DNA from: CALHVX01 sp051027215
GTDB taxonomy: Bacteria > Pseudomonadota > Gammaproteobacteria > Pseudomonadales > Azotimanducaceae
Direction of reading: 5' to 3'
Assembly: GCA_051027215.1 (NCBI GenBank)
Contig: JBPCXR010000262.1
Span: forward strand, 4,092 to 68,091
Length of the DNA stretch: 64,000 bases
Part shown: positions 53,410-62,776 of the stretch, piece after piece
Layout: each line of letters opens with the position of its first letter
Position numbering within the stretch: the stretch's first letter is position 1
Made by a program: the position numbers and the translations under genes
The notes under the pieces: generated by a model
Told to the model about the DNA's origin: nothing
Seen by the model: only the letters and a program-made list of their open reading frames with translations
Database searches by the model: none

Positions 53410-54369
53410 ATGAGCAATCACAACCAGCCACTGGGCGGCAACCAGATGCCGCGTTTTGCTGGCATCGCGACCATGATGCGCTTGCCACAGCAGCAGTCTG
53501 CGAAAGGTTTGGATGCCTGTTTTGTTGGGGTGCCGTTCGACTTGGGCACTTCATTGCGTTCCGGTGCGCGCTTTGGTCCGCGGGACATTCGTGCCAACTC
53601 GGTACTCATTCGTCCCTATCTCATGGCGACCCGAGCACAACCCTTCGACTCGCTACAGGTGGCAGACATTGGCGACATCGCCATCAATCCCTTTGACCTG
53701 CACAAATCCATCGAGATCATCGAAGACGCTTACGATGATATTCTCGGGCATGACTGCAAGCCTCTCACCATAGGTGGTGATCACACCATCGTGTTACCAA
53801 TACTGCGGGCGATGAAACGTAAGCATGGCCCGGTGGGGGTGGTGCACGTAGACGCCCACGCCGACATCAACGATGAAATGTTTGGCGAACGCATTGCGCA
53901 CGGCACGCCGTTTAGACGAGCTGTGGAAGAAGGGCTGCTCGACTGTAAGCGGGTGGCGCAAATCGGTTTGCGCGCAACGGGTTATGGGCCAGATGATTTC
54001 GACTGGCCCCGAGCTCAAGGCTTTCGCGTTGTGCAGGCCGAAGAATGCTGGCACCAATCGCTCACCCCGCTTATGGCAGAGATCCGCGCCATGATTGGCC
54101 AAGGACCCGTGTACCTTAGCTTTGACATCGACGGCATCGATCCGGCCTATGCCCCGGGCACCGGCACACCCGAGATCGGCGGGCTCACCGTGCCACAGGC
54201 CATGGAGATCATCCGTGGCTGCCGTGGCATGAATATTGTCGGAGGCGATTTAGTCGAAGTGGCGCCAGCTTACGATCCGTTTGGCACGACCTCGCTGCTG
54301 GCCGCGAACTTGCTGTTCGAAATGCTCTGCGTGCTACCCGGCGTTGCCAGTGAGGTAACGCCAACGTAG
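53410..54369 (+). CDS. Agmatinase / ureohydrolase family protein
   Basis: 319 residues. Mn-binding motifs are complete: IGGDHTIVLP, VHVDAHADIND and LSFDIDGIDPAYAPGTGTPE. The N-terminal CFVGVPFDLGTSLRSGARFG places it with agmatinases and guanidinobutyrases or guanidinopropionases rather than arginases. It releases urea from a guanidino compound. A flavoprotein of the dienoyl-CoA reductase / N-demethylase type follows 60 bases on; the two may act on one nitrogenous substrate (inference). Confidence 0.9.
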   Translation: MSNHNQPLGGNQMPRFAGIATMMRLPQQQSAKGLDACFVGVPFDLGTSLRSGARFGPRDIRANSVLIRPYLMATRAQPFDSLQVADIGDIAINPFDLHKSIEIIEDAYDDILGHDCKPLTIGGDHTIVLPILRAMKRKHGPVGVVHVDAHADINDEMFGERIAHGTPFRRAVEEGLLDCKRVAQIGLRATGYGPDDFDWPRAQGFRVVQAEECWHQSLTPLMAEIRAMIGQGPVYLSFDIDGIDPAYAPGTGTPEIGGLTVPQAMEIIRGCRGMNIVGGDLVEVAPAYDPFGTTSLLAANLLFEMLCVLPGVASEVTPT

Positions 54370-54429
54370 CGGCGGCGCGATCAGCGCGTTAGGATCGAAT
54401 CAAGCCTCCATACACTCGGGAGCACGAAC

Positions 54430-56382
54430 GTGTACGAACAGCTATTCGAACCAATTCAGGTTGGTGGCGTGGTCATTCCCAATCGCATCGTCCGCGCACC
54501 TCACGGCACGCACCTTAAGGGCGAAGACCTGATCGCTTACCACGAAGCCCGCGCTCGCGGGGGCGTGGGCATGTCCACCGTTTCTGCTACCAGCGTGCAC
54601 CCCATGGCGCCTGACAACATTCCGCTGTGGAGCGATAAGTGCATGGGCTTTCTCGAGGCACTGAGCAGCCGGGTGCATCAGCACGGCATGAAAATGTTCC
54701 ACCAGATTTATCACCCAGGCGCGGGTCAAGGCGAGGCTACCCACGCCGGCGAAAACTGGTCGGCCAGCGAGATTCCAAATCCGATGGCTGGCTTAGTGCC
54801 GGTAGCCATGACCAAAACCATGATCGATGATCTGGTTGCGCACTTCGCCGCTGCAGCCAGGCGCATTCGCGATGCTGGTATGGACGGCGTCGACATTCAT
54901 GCCTCCAGTGGTTACCTGCTACACGAGTTCCTCTCACCGGCTCTTAACCAGCGCGAAGATGCGTACGGGGGTTCCGCACAGAACCGCCTGCGCTTACTTC
55001 TCGAAGTGATTACCGCCGTCCGCGAGGCAGTTGGCGAGGGGGACTTTGCCGTCGGCGTGCGCTTACCCAATGAAGATTTCGTGCCTGGCGGGATCACCTC
55101 GGAGCTCGCTCGGGAGATGGCCGAGGCCGTAGACCCTCTCGTAGACTATGTCTCACTTCACATGGGCGCCTATTGGCGTTTCCACAAACTGATCGCCCCA
55201 GCAGATGATCCGCTGGGTATCGAGATGAAACCAAACGCCAACATTCGGCCGGCAATCACCAAGCCCGCCATGGTCACCGGTCGCATCATGACAATGGACC
55301 ACGCAGACCACATCGTTCGATCTGGGGAAGCCGATCTCGTTTCAATGGTTCGAGCATTGATTGCGGACCCCGAATTGGTCAACAAAGCGCGGCGCGGCGA
55401 AGAACATCGCATTCGACCCTGCATCGGTTCCAACATGGGATGTGTCGGCCGCTTGATGTCCGGCCAAGGGCTCAGCTGTGTGGTCAACGTGGCAGCAGCG
55501 ATGGAATCGAAGGTGACCCAAGAACCTGAAGAACCCACTGCAGAACCAAAGCACATTTTAGTGGTCGGTGGTGGACCCGCGGGAATGGAGTTTGCCCGTA
55601 CAGCAGCCTTGCGCGGTCATCGGGTGACGTTGCACGAGGCGACCAAGCGCCTGGGTGGACAAGTCAACATGGCGGGCAGCGCGCCCCACCGCGGTGACAT
55701 CGGCGCTATTTCTCAATGGCTTGCCGATGAACTGGAATATTTGCAGGTTGATGTGCGACTGAACTCCTTGGTGGATGAATCCACGCTCGCGCAAATGGAT
55801 CCCGATGCCGTGGTGCTCGCCACCGGCACATCACCTCGCACTGATGGCTTCCAAGTATCATCTCCTTCGGTACCGCTTTCGGGTCACGATCTTCCCCACG
55901 TGCACAATTCCTGGGATTTGTTTGGCTACGGCGAGCCGGTAGATATCCAGGGCCCGGCGTTGGTGTTCGACGATACAGGTTCCTTCGAAGCCATCTCCGT
56001 AGCCGATGTGCTGCTGCAAGCGGGTGTGCATGTCACTATGGTGTCGAGACTTAATAGTATGGGAGAGAGCCTACCTTTTCCGCCCGTCACTGTTGGCGCG
56101 GCGAAAGAACGCTTACTCTCCGGAGACTTCGACTTTATTGGCGGCCACTACTTGCGCGAAATTCACCCAGAATCAGTCGACATCGGGGTGCTCTACACCG
56201 AGCGATTGCGCTCGATTGCGGCAAAAACCGTCATCATCGTCTCGCACAACCAACCCAATCGATCTTTGGCAACGGCTTTAGCGGACAGCAACGTTGCCGT
56301 ACATCTGATCGGAGACGTTCAGGGTCGCAACAACATACGCAATGCCATCCACTCTGGCGCTCTCTTGGGTCGCGCTATTTGA
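54430..56382 (+). CDS. Old-yellow-enzyme/FadH-like flavoprotein with an altered Fe-S motif
   Basis: 650 residues from a GTG. The N-terminal TIM barrel binds FMN (GVDIHASSGYLLHEFLSPAL near 153-172), and the C-terminus binds FAD/NAD(P) with GGGPAG at 380-385. Between them the 4Fe-4S loop reads C331-x2-S334-x3-C338-x11-C350, where FadH and trimethylamine dehydrogenase have four cysteines. The Ser is encoded by TCC at 55429-55431. The substrate could be a dienoyl-CoA, an N-methyl compound or an enone. Confidence 0.88.
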   Translation: MYEQLFEPIQVGGVVIPNRIVRAPHGTHLKGEDLIAYHEARARGGVGMSTVSATSVHPMAPDNIPLWSDKCMGFLEALSSRVHQHGMKMFHQIYHPGAGQGEATHAGENWSASEIPNPMAGLVPVAMTKTMIDDLVAHFAAAARRIRDAGMDGVDIHASSGYLLHEFLSPALNQREDAYGGSAQNRLRLLLEVITAVREAVGEGDFAVGVRLPNEDFVPGGITSELAREMAEAVDPLVDYVSLHMGAYWRFHKLIAPADDPLGIEMKPNANIRPAITKPAMVTGRIMTMDHADHIVRSGEADLVSMVRALIADPELVNKARRGEEHRIRPCIGSNMGCVGRLMSGQGLSCVVNVAAAMESKVTQEPEEPTAEPKHILVVGGGPAGMEFARTAALRGHRVTLHEATKRLGGQVNMAGSAPHRGDIGAISQWLADELEYLQVDVRLNSLVDESTLAQMDPDAVVLATGTSPRTDGFQVSSPSVPLSGHDLPHVHNSWDLFGYGEPVDIQGPALVFDDTGSFEAISVADVLLQAGVHVTMVSRLNSMGESLPFPPVTVGAAKERLLSGDFDFIGGHYLREIHPESVDIGVLYTERLRSIAAKTVIIVSHNQPNRSLATALADSNVAVHLIGDVQGRNNIRNAIHSGALLGRAI

Positions 56383-56402
56383 GACGCGCTATTTGAGTCG
56401 CG
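56371..56402. repeat. 14-bp tandem duplication over the flavoprotein stop
   Basis: CGCGCTATTTGAG(A/T) occurs at 56371-56384 and 56385-56398, followed by CGCG. The first copy encodes the last residues and stop of the flavoprotein; the second lies between it and the converging P450. Confidence 0.85.
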
Positions 56403-56403
56403 T

Positions 56404-57672
56404 TTAGGCTGGGTTAAAGCGCAGATGAATCTGGCAGAGCGCACGCATCCACATGCCCTTGATGTGCTCGTAGTTGTCTTTCTCTGGCATGGGCGAGATC
56501 GATGCGAGTCGCTGCAACAGAATTTCCCAAGCCCAATTCTGCTCTAGACGAGACAGGGTTGCTCCCGGGCAAACGTGCTCACCAAGACCAAACGCTAAGT
56601 GCCGACCCGCATTCTTGCGCTCCAGTTCCGGCAGGTCCGGCTTAGGAAACCGAGCGGGATCGTGGTTGCCCGCGCCGTAGCGAATGCTCAAGGTCGCGCC
56701 CTTTGCTAACGAGACACCCGCAAGCTCGGTATCTTCGCTCACAAAGCGAAACAGCCCCTGGGTGGGTGATTCAATGCGCAGGGTTTCTTCGACGAAATTT
56801 TTGATTCGGCCAGGCTCAGAGCGCAACTGTTGTTCGACCTGCGGGTAGCGAAACAGCAGCCACAAACCATTAGCAATCGCGAAGGCGGTGGTCTCGTTAC
56901 CACCAATCAACAAGTGATCCGTAATACCGATCACCTCAGTATCCGTCAGCTTGCGCTGTTTGCCGGTCTCGACATCCTCCACTTCCGCACTGAGCAAATG
57001 GGAGATGATGTCATTTTTGGGGTTCTTGCGTTTGTCTTGCATGGTGTCGTAAATGTAGTGCTGCAGCTCAATGTGTTTTTCTACTGCCTCCAGTTCCTGC
57101 TCCAGCGTCAGGCCCCTCGAAAACGGTAGTACCCATGCCGCCGACCATTGCTTCAGCTGCGGAAGGTCCATGCGCGGAAAGCCGAGAAACTCAGCAATTA
57201 CGATCATCGGCAGTGGCTCAGCGAACTGCTTCATGAACTCGATCTCGCCGTCATCGATCCAGGAATCGATCAGCTCGTTGATGGTTGCACGCACAAACGG
57301 CTCGCGACGTTTGATCTGCGTCGCACTGAGCTTAGGATCAACTAGCGCTCGGTAGTGCTTGTGCTTGGGCAGATTCTCGCCCAGGGGGGTATAGCGCCGC
57401 CAACCCTTTTGCTCGTACAGTTCCCGCGCTTCGGCAAACTTCAACAGCGGTTCGGTGTCGTTCAAATCCGGGCCAGCAGTGAACAGCGTCGGTCGCCGCA
57501 ACACATACTCAATGTCTTCATAGCGGGTGAGCACATGCGAGCCCAACTGCGGCATGTAATAGACAGGCGACTCATCGCGCAGCACGTCGTACGCCTCAAA
57601 CCAGTTTTCCTGAACCAGTGGATCCATGAAGTCGATGTCTTTGGCTTTTGTGTAGGGACAACCTCGAGACAT
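56404..57672 (-). CDS. Cytochrome P450
   Basis: 422 residues. The heme loop FGLGEHVCPG puts the thiolate at C368, the I-helix has IGGNETTAF, and the K-helix EETLR. The start at 57672 has AGGAG 8 bases before it; the open frame extends further 5' without family similarity. No ferredoxin gene is adjacent. It converges on the flavoprotein gene, and a lipoprotein gene lies 50 bases upstream in the same direction. Confidence 0.92.
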   Translation of the reverse strand: MSRGCPYTKAKDIDFMDPLVQENWFEAYDVLRDESPVYYMPQLGSHVLTRYEDIEYVLRRPTLFTAGPDLNDTEPLLKFAEARELYEQKGWRRYTPLGENLPKHKHYRALVDPKLSATQIKRREPFVRATINELIDSWIDDGEIEFMKQFAEPLPMIVIAEFLGFPRMDLPQLKQWSAAWVLPFSRGLTLEQELEAVEKHIELQHYIYDTMQDKRKNPKNDIISHLLSAEVEDVETGKQRKLTDTEVIGITDHLLIGGNETTAFAIANGLWLLFRYPQVEQQLRSEPGRIKNFVEETLRIESPTQGLFRFVSEDTELAGVSLAKGATLSIRYGAGNHDPARFPKPDLPELERKNAGRHLAFGLGEHVCPGATLSRLEQNWAWEILLQRLASISPMPEKDNYEHIKGMWMRALCQIHLRFNPA

Positions 57673-57722
57673 TACCGTACTCCTGTAAAAGTTTGATCCT
57701 ATGACATCGACTCTACGACTGC

Positions 57723-58526
57723 TTAGATATTCAAGGCGAGAGTCTCGATTCGAATGGCCGCATCGTAGAGCTGCGCCGCAGTAAAATCCACGGAACCTTG
57801 GGGAGCCAAGCTGGGCCACATAGGCGCGAGTTCATCCAATACATCCTGAATTGCCGCGGCGACAGCCACGCTCTGATCGTCCGCCGAGAATGCCGAGGAG
57901 CGCGCCCAGACTTTGGCGATTTCAGTAAATCCGTAGGCGTCCTGATACTCATGCAGGTTGTTGGTAGCGCCATCCACAATACCAATGGCGTATTCATCAG
58001 CTGCGGTCCGTAGCAGAGCAACGATGACTTTAGCGATGTTTGCAGGGCTGTCAATGTTCGCTCCGTGCTCACACGCGGCGATTTGTGCCTGTAGCTGATC
58101 GTACGCAACCTGCACCTCTTCTCGTGGCGCTCGTGCGCTAACGCGATCAGCCAGGTGGCTTAGCGGCTCGGCGAAGCCCGCAACACCTCTTGCTTCGAAG
58201 GCATCGACTAAGGTGCTGTATAGCTCCGCCTTTGGATGCTTCATGTGGGTTTCTGCCATTACCGGGAGATCTTTGAGATATAGCTGATGCCCCACCCACA
58301 AGTGGCCCCGCATTAAACCGATTTGCGCAAGGTAAGCCACATCATCTTCGATGATCAGGCTAGCTTGAGATTCGCTTATACCTGCACCCATTGGCAGCGC
58401 GGTCGACTCGGTCTGGTTAAGCACGGATGCCTGAGTCGCCTCACCTGGGTTCGGTTCACAGCCAGCCAACACGATAACGGCCAGCAGACTACTGGTTTCC
58501 AGTGATTTCCAAACTCCTCGCTGCAT
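57723..58526 (-). CDS. Lipoprotein of unknown function
   Basis: 267 residues. A lipobox VLAGC is followed by an acidic, mostly helical domain (MRGHLWVGHQLYLKDLPVMA, KAELYSTLVDAFEARGVAGF, VIVALLRTAADEYAIGIVDG). HxxxH-like patterns and several Met/His residues near 75-100 might bind a metal, but I do not recognise the family. It precedes the P450 in the same direction, 50 bases upstream. Confidence 0.7.
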   Translation of the reverse strand: MQRGVWKSLETSSLLAVIVLAGCEPNPGEATQASVLNQTESTALPMGAGISESQASLIIEDDVAYLAQIGLMRGHLWVGHQLYLKDLPVMAETHMKHPKAELYSTLVDAFEARGVAGFAEPLSHLADRVSARAPREEVQVAYDQLQAQIAACEHGANIDSPANIAKVIVALLRTAADEYAIGIVDGATNNLHEYQDAYGFTEIAKVWARSSAFSADDQSVAVAAAIQDVLDELAPMWPSLAPQGSVDFTAAQLYDAAIRIETLALNI

Positions 58527-58605
58527 TCTAGTCCGGCCTCTCAAACGTGCATGTATTGTGCAATCGGTCGCGATTGTACTGCGAATGGGCCAAACTCAAC
58601 ACATG

Positions 58606-58755
58606 AAGATTGGCCTAACAAATCCTAGGTTGCGAACAACGCCTGTTATTCGAGCTCTCCTGTGTGATGACAACGCTACCCCAAACAGCTACCTCGAATT
58701 CCTGCGCCAAACCAACGTTCGCTATCCCTCACTGCGCCAGTGGGCGGAAGACTAA
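58606..58755 (+). CDS. Small ORF of 49 residues, doubtful
   Basis: MKIGLTNPRLRTTPVIRALL leads to an ending LRQTNVRYPSLRQWAED with codon use like real genes here. It lies in the 271-base gap between the lipoprotein start and the hydratase. No ribosome site is evident; it may be a remnant of a larger gene. Nothing else is visible in this gap. Confidence 0.3.
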   Translation, partial: KIGLTNPRLRTTPVIRALLCDDNATPNSYLEFLRQTNVRYPSLRQWAED

Positions 58756-58797
58756 GCCCGCGGTACCATGGGCACATTCTCAACAATCGAGTAGCCC

Positions 58798-59643
58798 ATG
58801 GACCAGATCCTGTTCAGCAAGAACGACCATGTCGCCACATTAACTTTTAATCGGCCCAAACAGCGCAACGCCTATACCCCGGAGATGTCCAACCGGCTCA
58901 CTGAGTATCTGCGCGAGTGTGATCAAGATCCCGACGTCAGGGTGGTGATCATCACCGGCGCTGGTGATGCTTTCTGCGTCGGCTTGGACATGAATGATGT
59001 TCGTGAGCGCGGCGGCAGCCCAGCAAAGGCAACAGCCAACCGCCCAACCCAAAGAGTGCTGCGAACCTATCCGTTTCAAATCAGCAAGCCGGTAATCTGC
59101 GCGATTAATGGGGCGGCCGGTGGCTTCGGTGCAGCCTATCCACTGACCTGCGATATTCGTCTCGCCGCAGAGGACGCCAGCATTGCCTTCTCATTCGTTA
59201 AGTGGGGCCTGATTCCAGAGATGGGCGCAACTTGGACGCTGCCGCGCTTGATTGGAATCGAGAAGACCAGCGATCTACTGCTCACTGGTCGTAAGATCAG
59301 CGGCAAAGAAGCGCAAGAAATTGGTTTGGTATTACGCGCCGTTCCCAAGGCGGAACTGCTTGCCGAAGCCCAACGTCTAGCCAGCGAAATTGCCCAGGGT
59401 TCATCGCCCTCGGCCGTCTCGGTAGTTAAACGCATGACTTGGGGGCGCATGATGGACGAAGGCGAACTGTACCGGGCCATTTACGAAGACGACGATGCCA
59501 TCGCCTGGTCGATCAACGGGCCGGATGCGGCAGAAGGCAATGCCGCATTTTTCGAAAAGCGACCTGCCGAGTGGGCTGCTGTGAATCCAACAGCGCTGCC
59601 CGCTTTCGGTAAGCGAAACGCTAACCCTTTTGGCGCAGGGTAA
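58798..59643 (+). CDS. Enoyl-CoA hydratase/isomerase family protein
   Basis: 281 residues of crotonase fold. FNRPKQRNAYTPEMSNRL, GAGDAFCVGLDMNDV (oxyanion loop), NGAAGGFGAAYPLTCDIRLA and WGLIPEMGATWTLPRLIG are present, so one catalytic Glu is kept while the GG after it is altered to GA. It probably hydrates an unsaturated acyl-CoA. It stands upstream of purU by 109 bases with no visible link to it. Confidence 0.88.
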   Translation: MDQILFSKNDHVATLTFNRPKQRNAYTPEMSNRLTEYLRECDQDPDVRVVIITGAGDAFCVGLDMNDVRERGGSPAKATANRPTQRVLRTYPFQISKPVICAINGAAGGFGAAYPLTCDIRLAAEDASIAFSFVKWGLIPEMGATWTLPRLIGIEKTSDLLLTGRKISGKEAQEIGLVLRAVPKAELLAEAQRLASEIAQGSSPSAVSVVKRMTWGRMMDEGELYRAIYEDDDAIAWSINGPDAAEGNAAFFEKRPAEWAAVNPTALPAFGKRNANPFGAG

Positions 59644-59752
59644 GGTCACCTCTAACGTATTTGCACTGTGAGTCGCAGATTTTGGCGTCTGGTTTGTTAA
59701 GCTATCGGCCAATTTCAGTCAGGCCAGTATCGGTTCATACCGGGCACCTCAC

Positions 59753-60604
59753 GTGAGCGAAAATCAGGACTTCGTGCTAAACCTTTCTTGCCCGGATAAA
59801 ACTGGGCTGGTGCATGCCGTGGTCGGCTGGCTGCTTGGCCATGACTGCAACATTGTCGACAGCGATCAGTTCGGCGACCCCCACACCGCACAATTCTTCA
59901 TGCGCGTACATTTTGGTGGCGAGATCGCATTACCACAGCTCAAAACTTCTTTTCTTGCGGTGGCCCAGCAACACGGCATGCATTGGCAAATTTGGTCGGT
60001 TAGCAACAAAGCGAAGACCGTAATCATGGCCTCTAAGTTGGACCATTGCCTGATCGATTTGCTCTATCGCACCAATAACAATGAGCTGCCCATCGATCCG
60101 GTGCTGATCGTATCTAACCATCGAGACACCTATCCCATCGCTGCGGGTGCAGACATCGACTTTTTGCACTTGCCAATAAACCCCGACAACAAGTCCGAGC
60201 AGGAAGCCAGGCTGTTGGCAGAGATCACCAATCGCAACATCGAGTTGGTCGTATTGGCCCGCTATATGCAGATTCTCAGCAACGAATTTTGCGCACAGCT
60301 ACCAGGCCAGATTATCAATATTCATCATTCGTTTCTGCCTAGCTTCAAGGGCGCTAAGCCCTACCATCAGGCCCACGATCGCGGTGTCAAATTGATTGGC
60401 GCGACAGCACATTATGTAACGGCAGAACTCGATGAAGGACCGATCATTGAGCAAGGCGTCGAGCGAGTGGATCATCGAGACGGTGCTCGGAAGCTAGCGG
60501 CCGTCGGGCGTGATATAGAGCGTCTGGTATTGGCTCAGGCGATCCGCTACCACGCCGAGCGCCGGATCATCATCAACGGGCATCGAACCGTAGTTTTTCG
60601 CTAG
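59753..60604 (+). CDS. purU: Formyltetrahydrofolate deformylase PurU
   Basis: 283 residues, the family length. An N-terminal ACT domain (LNLSCPDKTGLVHAVVGWLL) is followed by the formyl-hydrolase domain with ARYMQILSNEFCAQLPGQII, NIHHSFLPSFKGAKPYHQAH and the catalytic DEGPIIEQ. It hydrolyses 10-formyl-THF to THF and formate, which can drain one-carbon units freed by demethylation. The start is a GTG. The demethylase-like flavoprotein lies about 3.4 kb upstream. Confidence 0.94.
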   Translation: MSENQDFVLNLSCPDKTGLVHAVVGWLLGHDCNIVDSDQFGDPHTAQFFMRVHFGGEIALPQLKTSFLAVAQQHGMHWQIWSVSNKAKTVIMASKLDHCLIDLLYRTNNNELPIDPVLIVSNHRDTYPIAAGADIDFLHLPINPDNKSEQEARLLAEITNRNIELVVLARYMQILSNEFCAQLPGQIINIHHSFLPSFKGAKPYHQAHDRGVKLIGATAHYVTAELDEGPIIEQGVERVDHRDGARKLAAVGRDIERLVLAQAIRYHAERRIIINGHRTVVFR

Positions 60605-60692
60605 CCGGTCCAGAAATAGTCGCGCCGTGGGCTTCCGTGTAGCACAAACAGTTGTTACCGTTCACTGCCACCAGGCTGAAGCGGAGATCACC

Positions 60693-61079
60693 ATGCCACA
60701 GTTCATGCTCCTAGGTTTGTGCGAACCCAAAGATGCTGCAGGACAAGCCGCATTCGATGAGTGGTTCGTCAAACAACACATTGAAGACACGACTCACTGC
60801 CCGAATTTCATTCGAGGCAGAGTGTTTAAGCTAGGCGGACCGCACCTGGACATCGATACGCCGTCGAAATACATCTCAGTCTATGAGGTTGAAGCGCCCA
60901 GCTACGCCGAGGCCGAAAGAGTGCTGAATGAGTGGCAAGCCGACCCCAATGCCTGGCCGGGACGCCAGCTACACCTTGAGACCGGAAAGCGATTTGGTGA
61001 GATACCCATGCACATCGGCGGCGCAGGTTGGTACGAACTGTTGGAATCTTACGATGGTCCCGGAGCAGAGCAGCCTTAG
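60693..61079 (+). CDS. Small ferredoxin-fold (EthD/ABM-like) protein
   Basis: 128 residues. MPQFMLLGLCEPKDAAGQAA, DEWFVKQHIEDTTHCPNFIR, GRVFKL and ISVYEVEAPSYAEAERVL fit a dimeric alpha/beta barrel of the EthD or DUF4286 kind. The ATG at 60693 follows GCGGAG; the frame reaches further 5' but without family match. It is 11 bases before the RidA gene and probably co-transcribed. Function unknown. Confidence 0.65.
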   Translation: MPQFMLLGLCEPKDAAGQAAFDEWFVKQHIEDTTHCPNFIRGRVFKLGGPHLDIDTPSKYISVYEVEAPSYAEAERVLNEWQADPNAWPGRQLHLETGKRFGEIPMHIGGAGWYELLESYDGPGAEQP

Positions 61080-61090
61080 CGAGGTAAAAA

Positions 61091-61492
61091 GTGAGCGAGC
61101 AGAAATATCACAAGAGCTTTGGCGGTCCTACAACGTTACCCGGCGGCGCGAGTCTACCTTTCTCACCTGCCGTCGCTGCAGGAGAGTTCGTGTTCCTGTC
61201 TGGACAGTTAGCGCTCAATGCCGAAGGACGAGCCGAAGGAGATGTAGCCTCCCAGAGCCAACAGATCTTCAGACAAATGCAACAGCTGCTGGAACAACAG
61301 GCCTTGAGTTTGGCAAATGTCGTCAAGGTCAACGCATGGTTAACCGACAAAGCCGGCTTTTCGGCATTCAACAAGTCCTTCCGGGCGGCTTTCCCGAACA
61401 ATCCACCAGCCCGCTCGACGGTCATCAGCGAATTGCTGGTAGCCGGCGCTCTGATCGAAATTGAAGCCGTCGCTTGGTCAGGAGCCTCGTAG
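61091..61492 (+). CDS. RidA/YjgF family protein
   Basis: 133 residues. FSPAVAAGEFVFLSGQLALN, NVVKVNAWLTDKAGFSAFNK and NPPARSTVIS (with the conserved Arg that binds carboxylates) mark the family, whose members hydrolyse reactive enamines or imines or act in degradation of aromatic and amino compounds. Start GTG with GAGG 6 bases upstream. Sits between the ferredoxin-fold protein and a P450. Confidence 0.88.
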   Translation: MSEQKYHKSFGGPTTLPGGASLPFSPAVAAGEFVFLSGQLALNAEGRAEGDVASQSQQIFRQMQQLLEQQALSLANVVKVNAWLTDKAGFSAFNKSFRAAFPNNPPARSTVISELLVAGALIEIEAVAWSGAS

Positions 61493-61553
61493 CGATGCCA
61501 ACCAATGGTCCGCGCCGAAGTGATGGTTCTACTTCTAACGCTGCAACGTAAAC

Positions 61554-62765
61554 ATGACGATGCGAGTTGAGGAGTTTGATCTACGAGCTCTACCCACCGC
61601 GTTTTTTGATAATCCCTACCCCATTTACCGTGAGCTGCAGCAGCAGGCACCTATTCACCGCTTAGCTGATGGCAGCTACTTATTGACCCGGTACAGCAAC
61701 TTGCGCGACGTCTATCGAGACGCAAAGCGTTTCAGTTCGGACAAAAAACAACAGTTTGGCCCCGTGTTCGGAGCCGAGTCGGCGCTCTATGAACATCACA
61801 CCACGAGCTTAGTGTTCAACGATCCACCGCTGCACACACAGGTACGTAAAGCCATCGGTAATGCCCTCGCCGAGAAAACCGTTTTCGCACTTGGTCCGGG
61901 GTTAAAAACCCTGGTCGCTCGCCTGCTCGATGCTGCCGAGGAACAGCAATCCTTTGACCTGATCGGCGATTACGCCGCGGCGATTCCTATTGAGATCATC
62001 GGCAATTTACTGCGCGTTCCAGCAACTGAACGAGGACCGCTGCGCGATTGGTCGTTGGCAATTCTAGGAGCGCTGGAAGTCGGCTTGGACGAACAGAAGC
62101 TGGCCGCGGGCAATCGTGCGGTAACAGAGTTTCTGGCCTACCTGTCCCACTTGATCGGCAAACGAGCCGCTGGGCTGAAAAGTTCCGACAACGATATCGT
62201 GGCCCGCCTTCTGCGCTACAGCGACAAAAACCACACGCTAACTCGAACCGAGCTCTACCATCAGTGCATTTTTTTATTGAATGCCGGGCACGAAACCACC
62301 ACTAACCTCATCGGCAACGGCGCTTATCTACTGCATCAACATCCCACAGCCATTGCGGCGTTGCGGACTGGGCCGGAACGAATCGACGGCGCCATCGAAG
62401 AAGTACTCAGAATGGAAAGCCCGAACCAACTGGGTAACCGCACGACGACGGAGGAGATAACGCTAGAAGGGGTGAAGATACCCAGCAACGCGATATTGAC
62501 CCTATGTATTGGCGCAGCGAACCGAGATCCTGACGTGTTTAAAAACCCCGACAGTTTCGAGATCAACCGCCACCCCAACCCGCACCTAGCGTTCGGCGCC
62601 GGGATTCATACCTGCGCCGGTCTCAATGTGGCGCGACTCGAAGCGCGGGTCGCGCTCACTGAGTTGCTGCTGCGGTTTCCTCAGCTGCGCTTCACACAGC
62701 CGCCAAACCGCGCTCAACGTGCACGATTCAGAGGATTTGACTCAGCGCCAGCAAGCATCAATTGA
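61554..62765 (+). CDS. Cytochrome P450
   Basis: 403 residues. FGAGIHTCAG places the heme thiolate at C354, the I-helix has NAGHETTTNL and the K-helix EEVLR. It is the third P450 of the window and differs from the other two over most of its length. No redox partner gene is nearby. It follows RidA by 61 bases and converges on the TonB receptor with an 11-base gap. Confidence 0.92.
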   Translation: MTMRVEEFDLRALPTAFFDNPYPIYRELQQQAPIHRLADGSYLLTRYSNLRDVYRDAKRFSSDKKQQFGPVFGAESALYEHHTTSLVFNDPPLHTQVRKAIGNALAEKTVFALGPGLKTLVARLLDAAEEQQSFDLIGDYAAAIPIEIIGNLLRVPATERGPLRDWSLAILGALEVGLDEQKLAAGNRAVTEFLAYLSHLIGKRAAGLKSSDNDIVARLLRYSDKNHTLTRTELYHQCIFLLNAGHETTTNLIGNGAYLLHQHPTAIAALRTGPERIDGAIEEVLRMESPNQLGNRTTTEEITLEGVKIPSNAILTLCIGAANRDPDVFKNPDSFEINRHPNPHLAFGAGIHTCAGLNVARLEARVALTELLLRFPQLRFTQPPNRAQRARFRGFDSAPASIN

Positions 62766-62776
62766 TTCGACAATTG

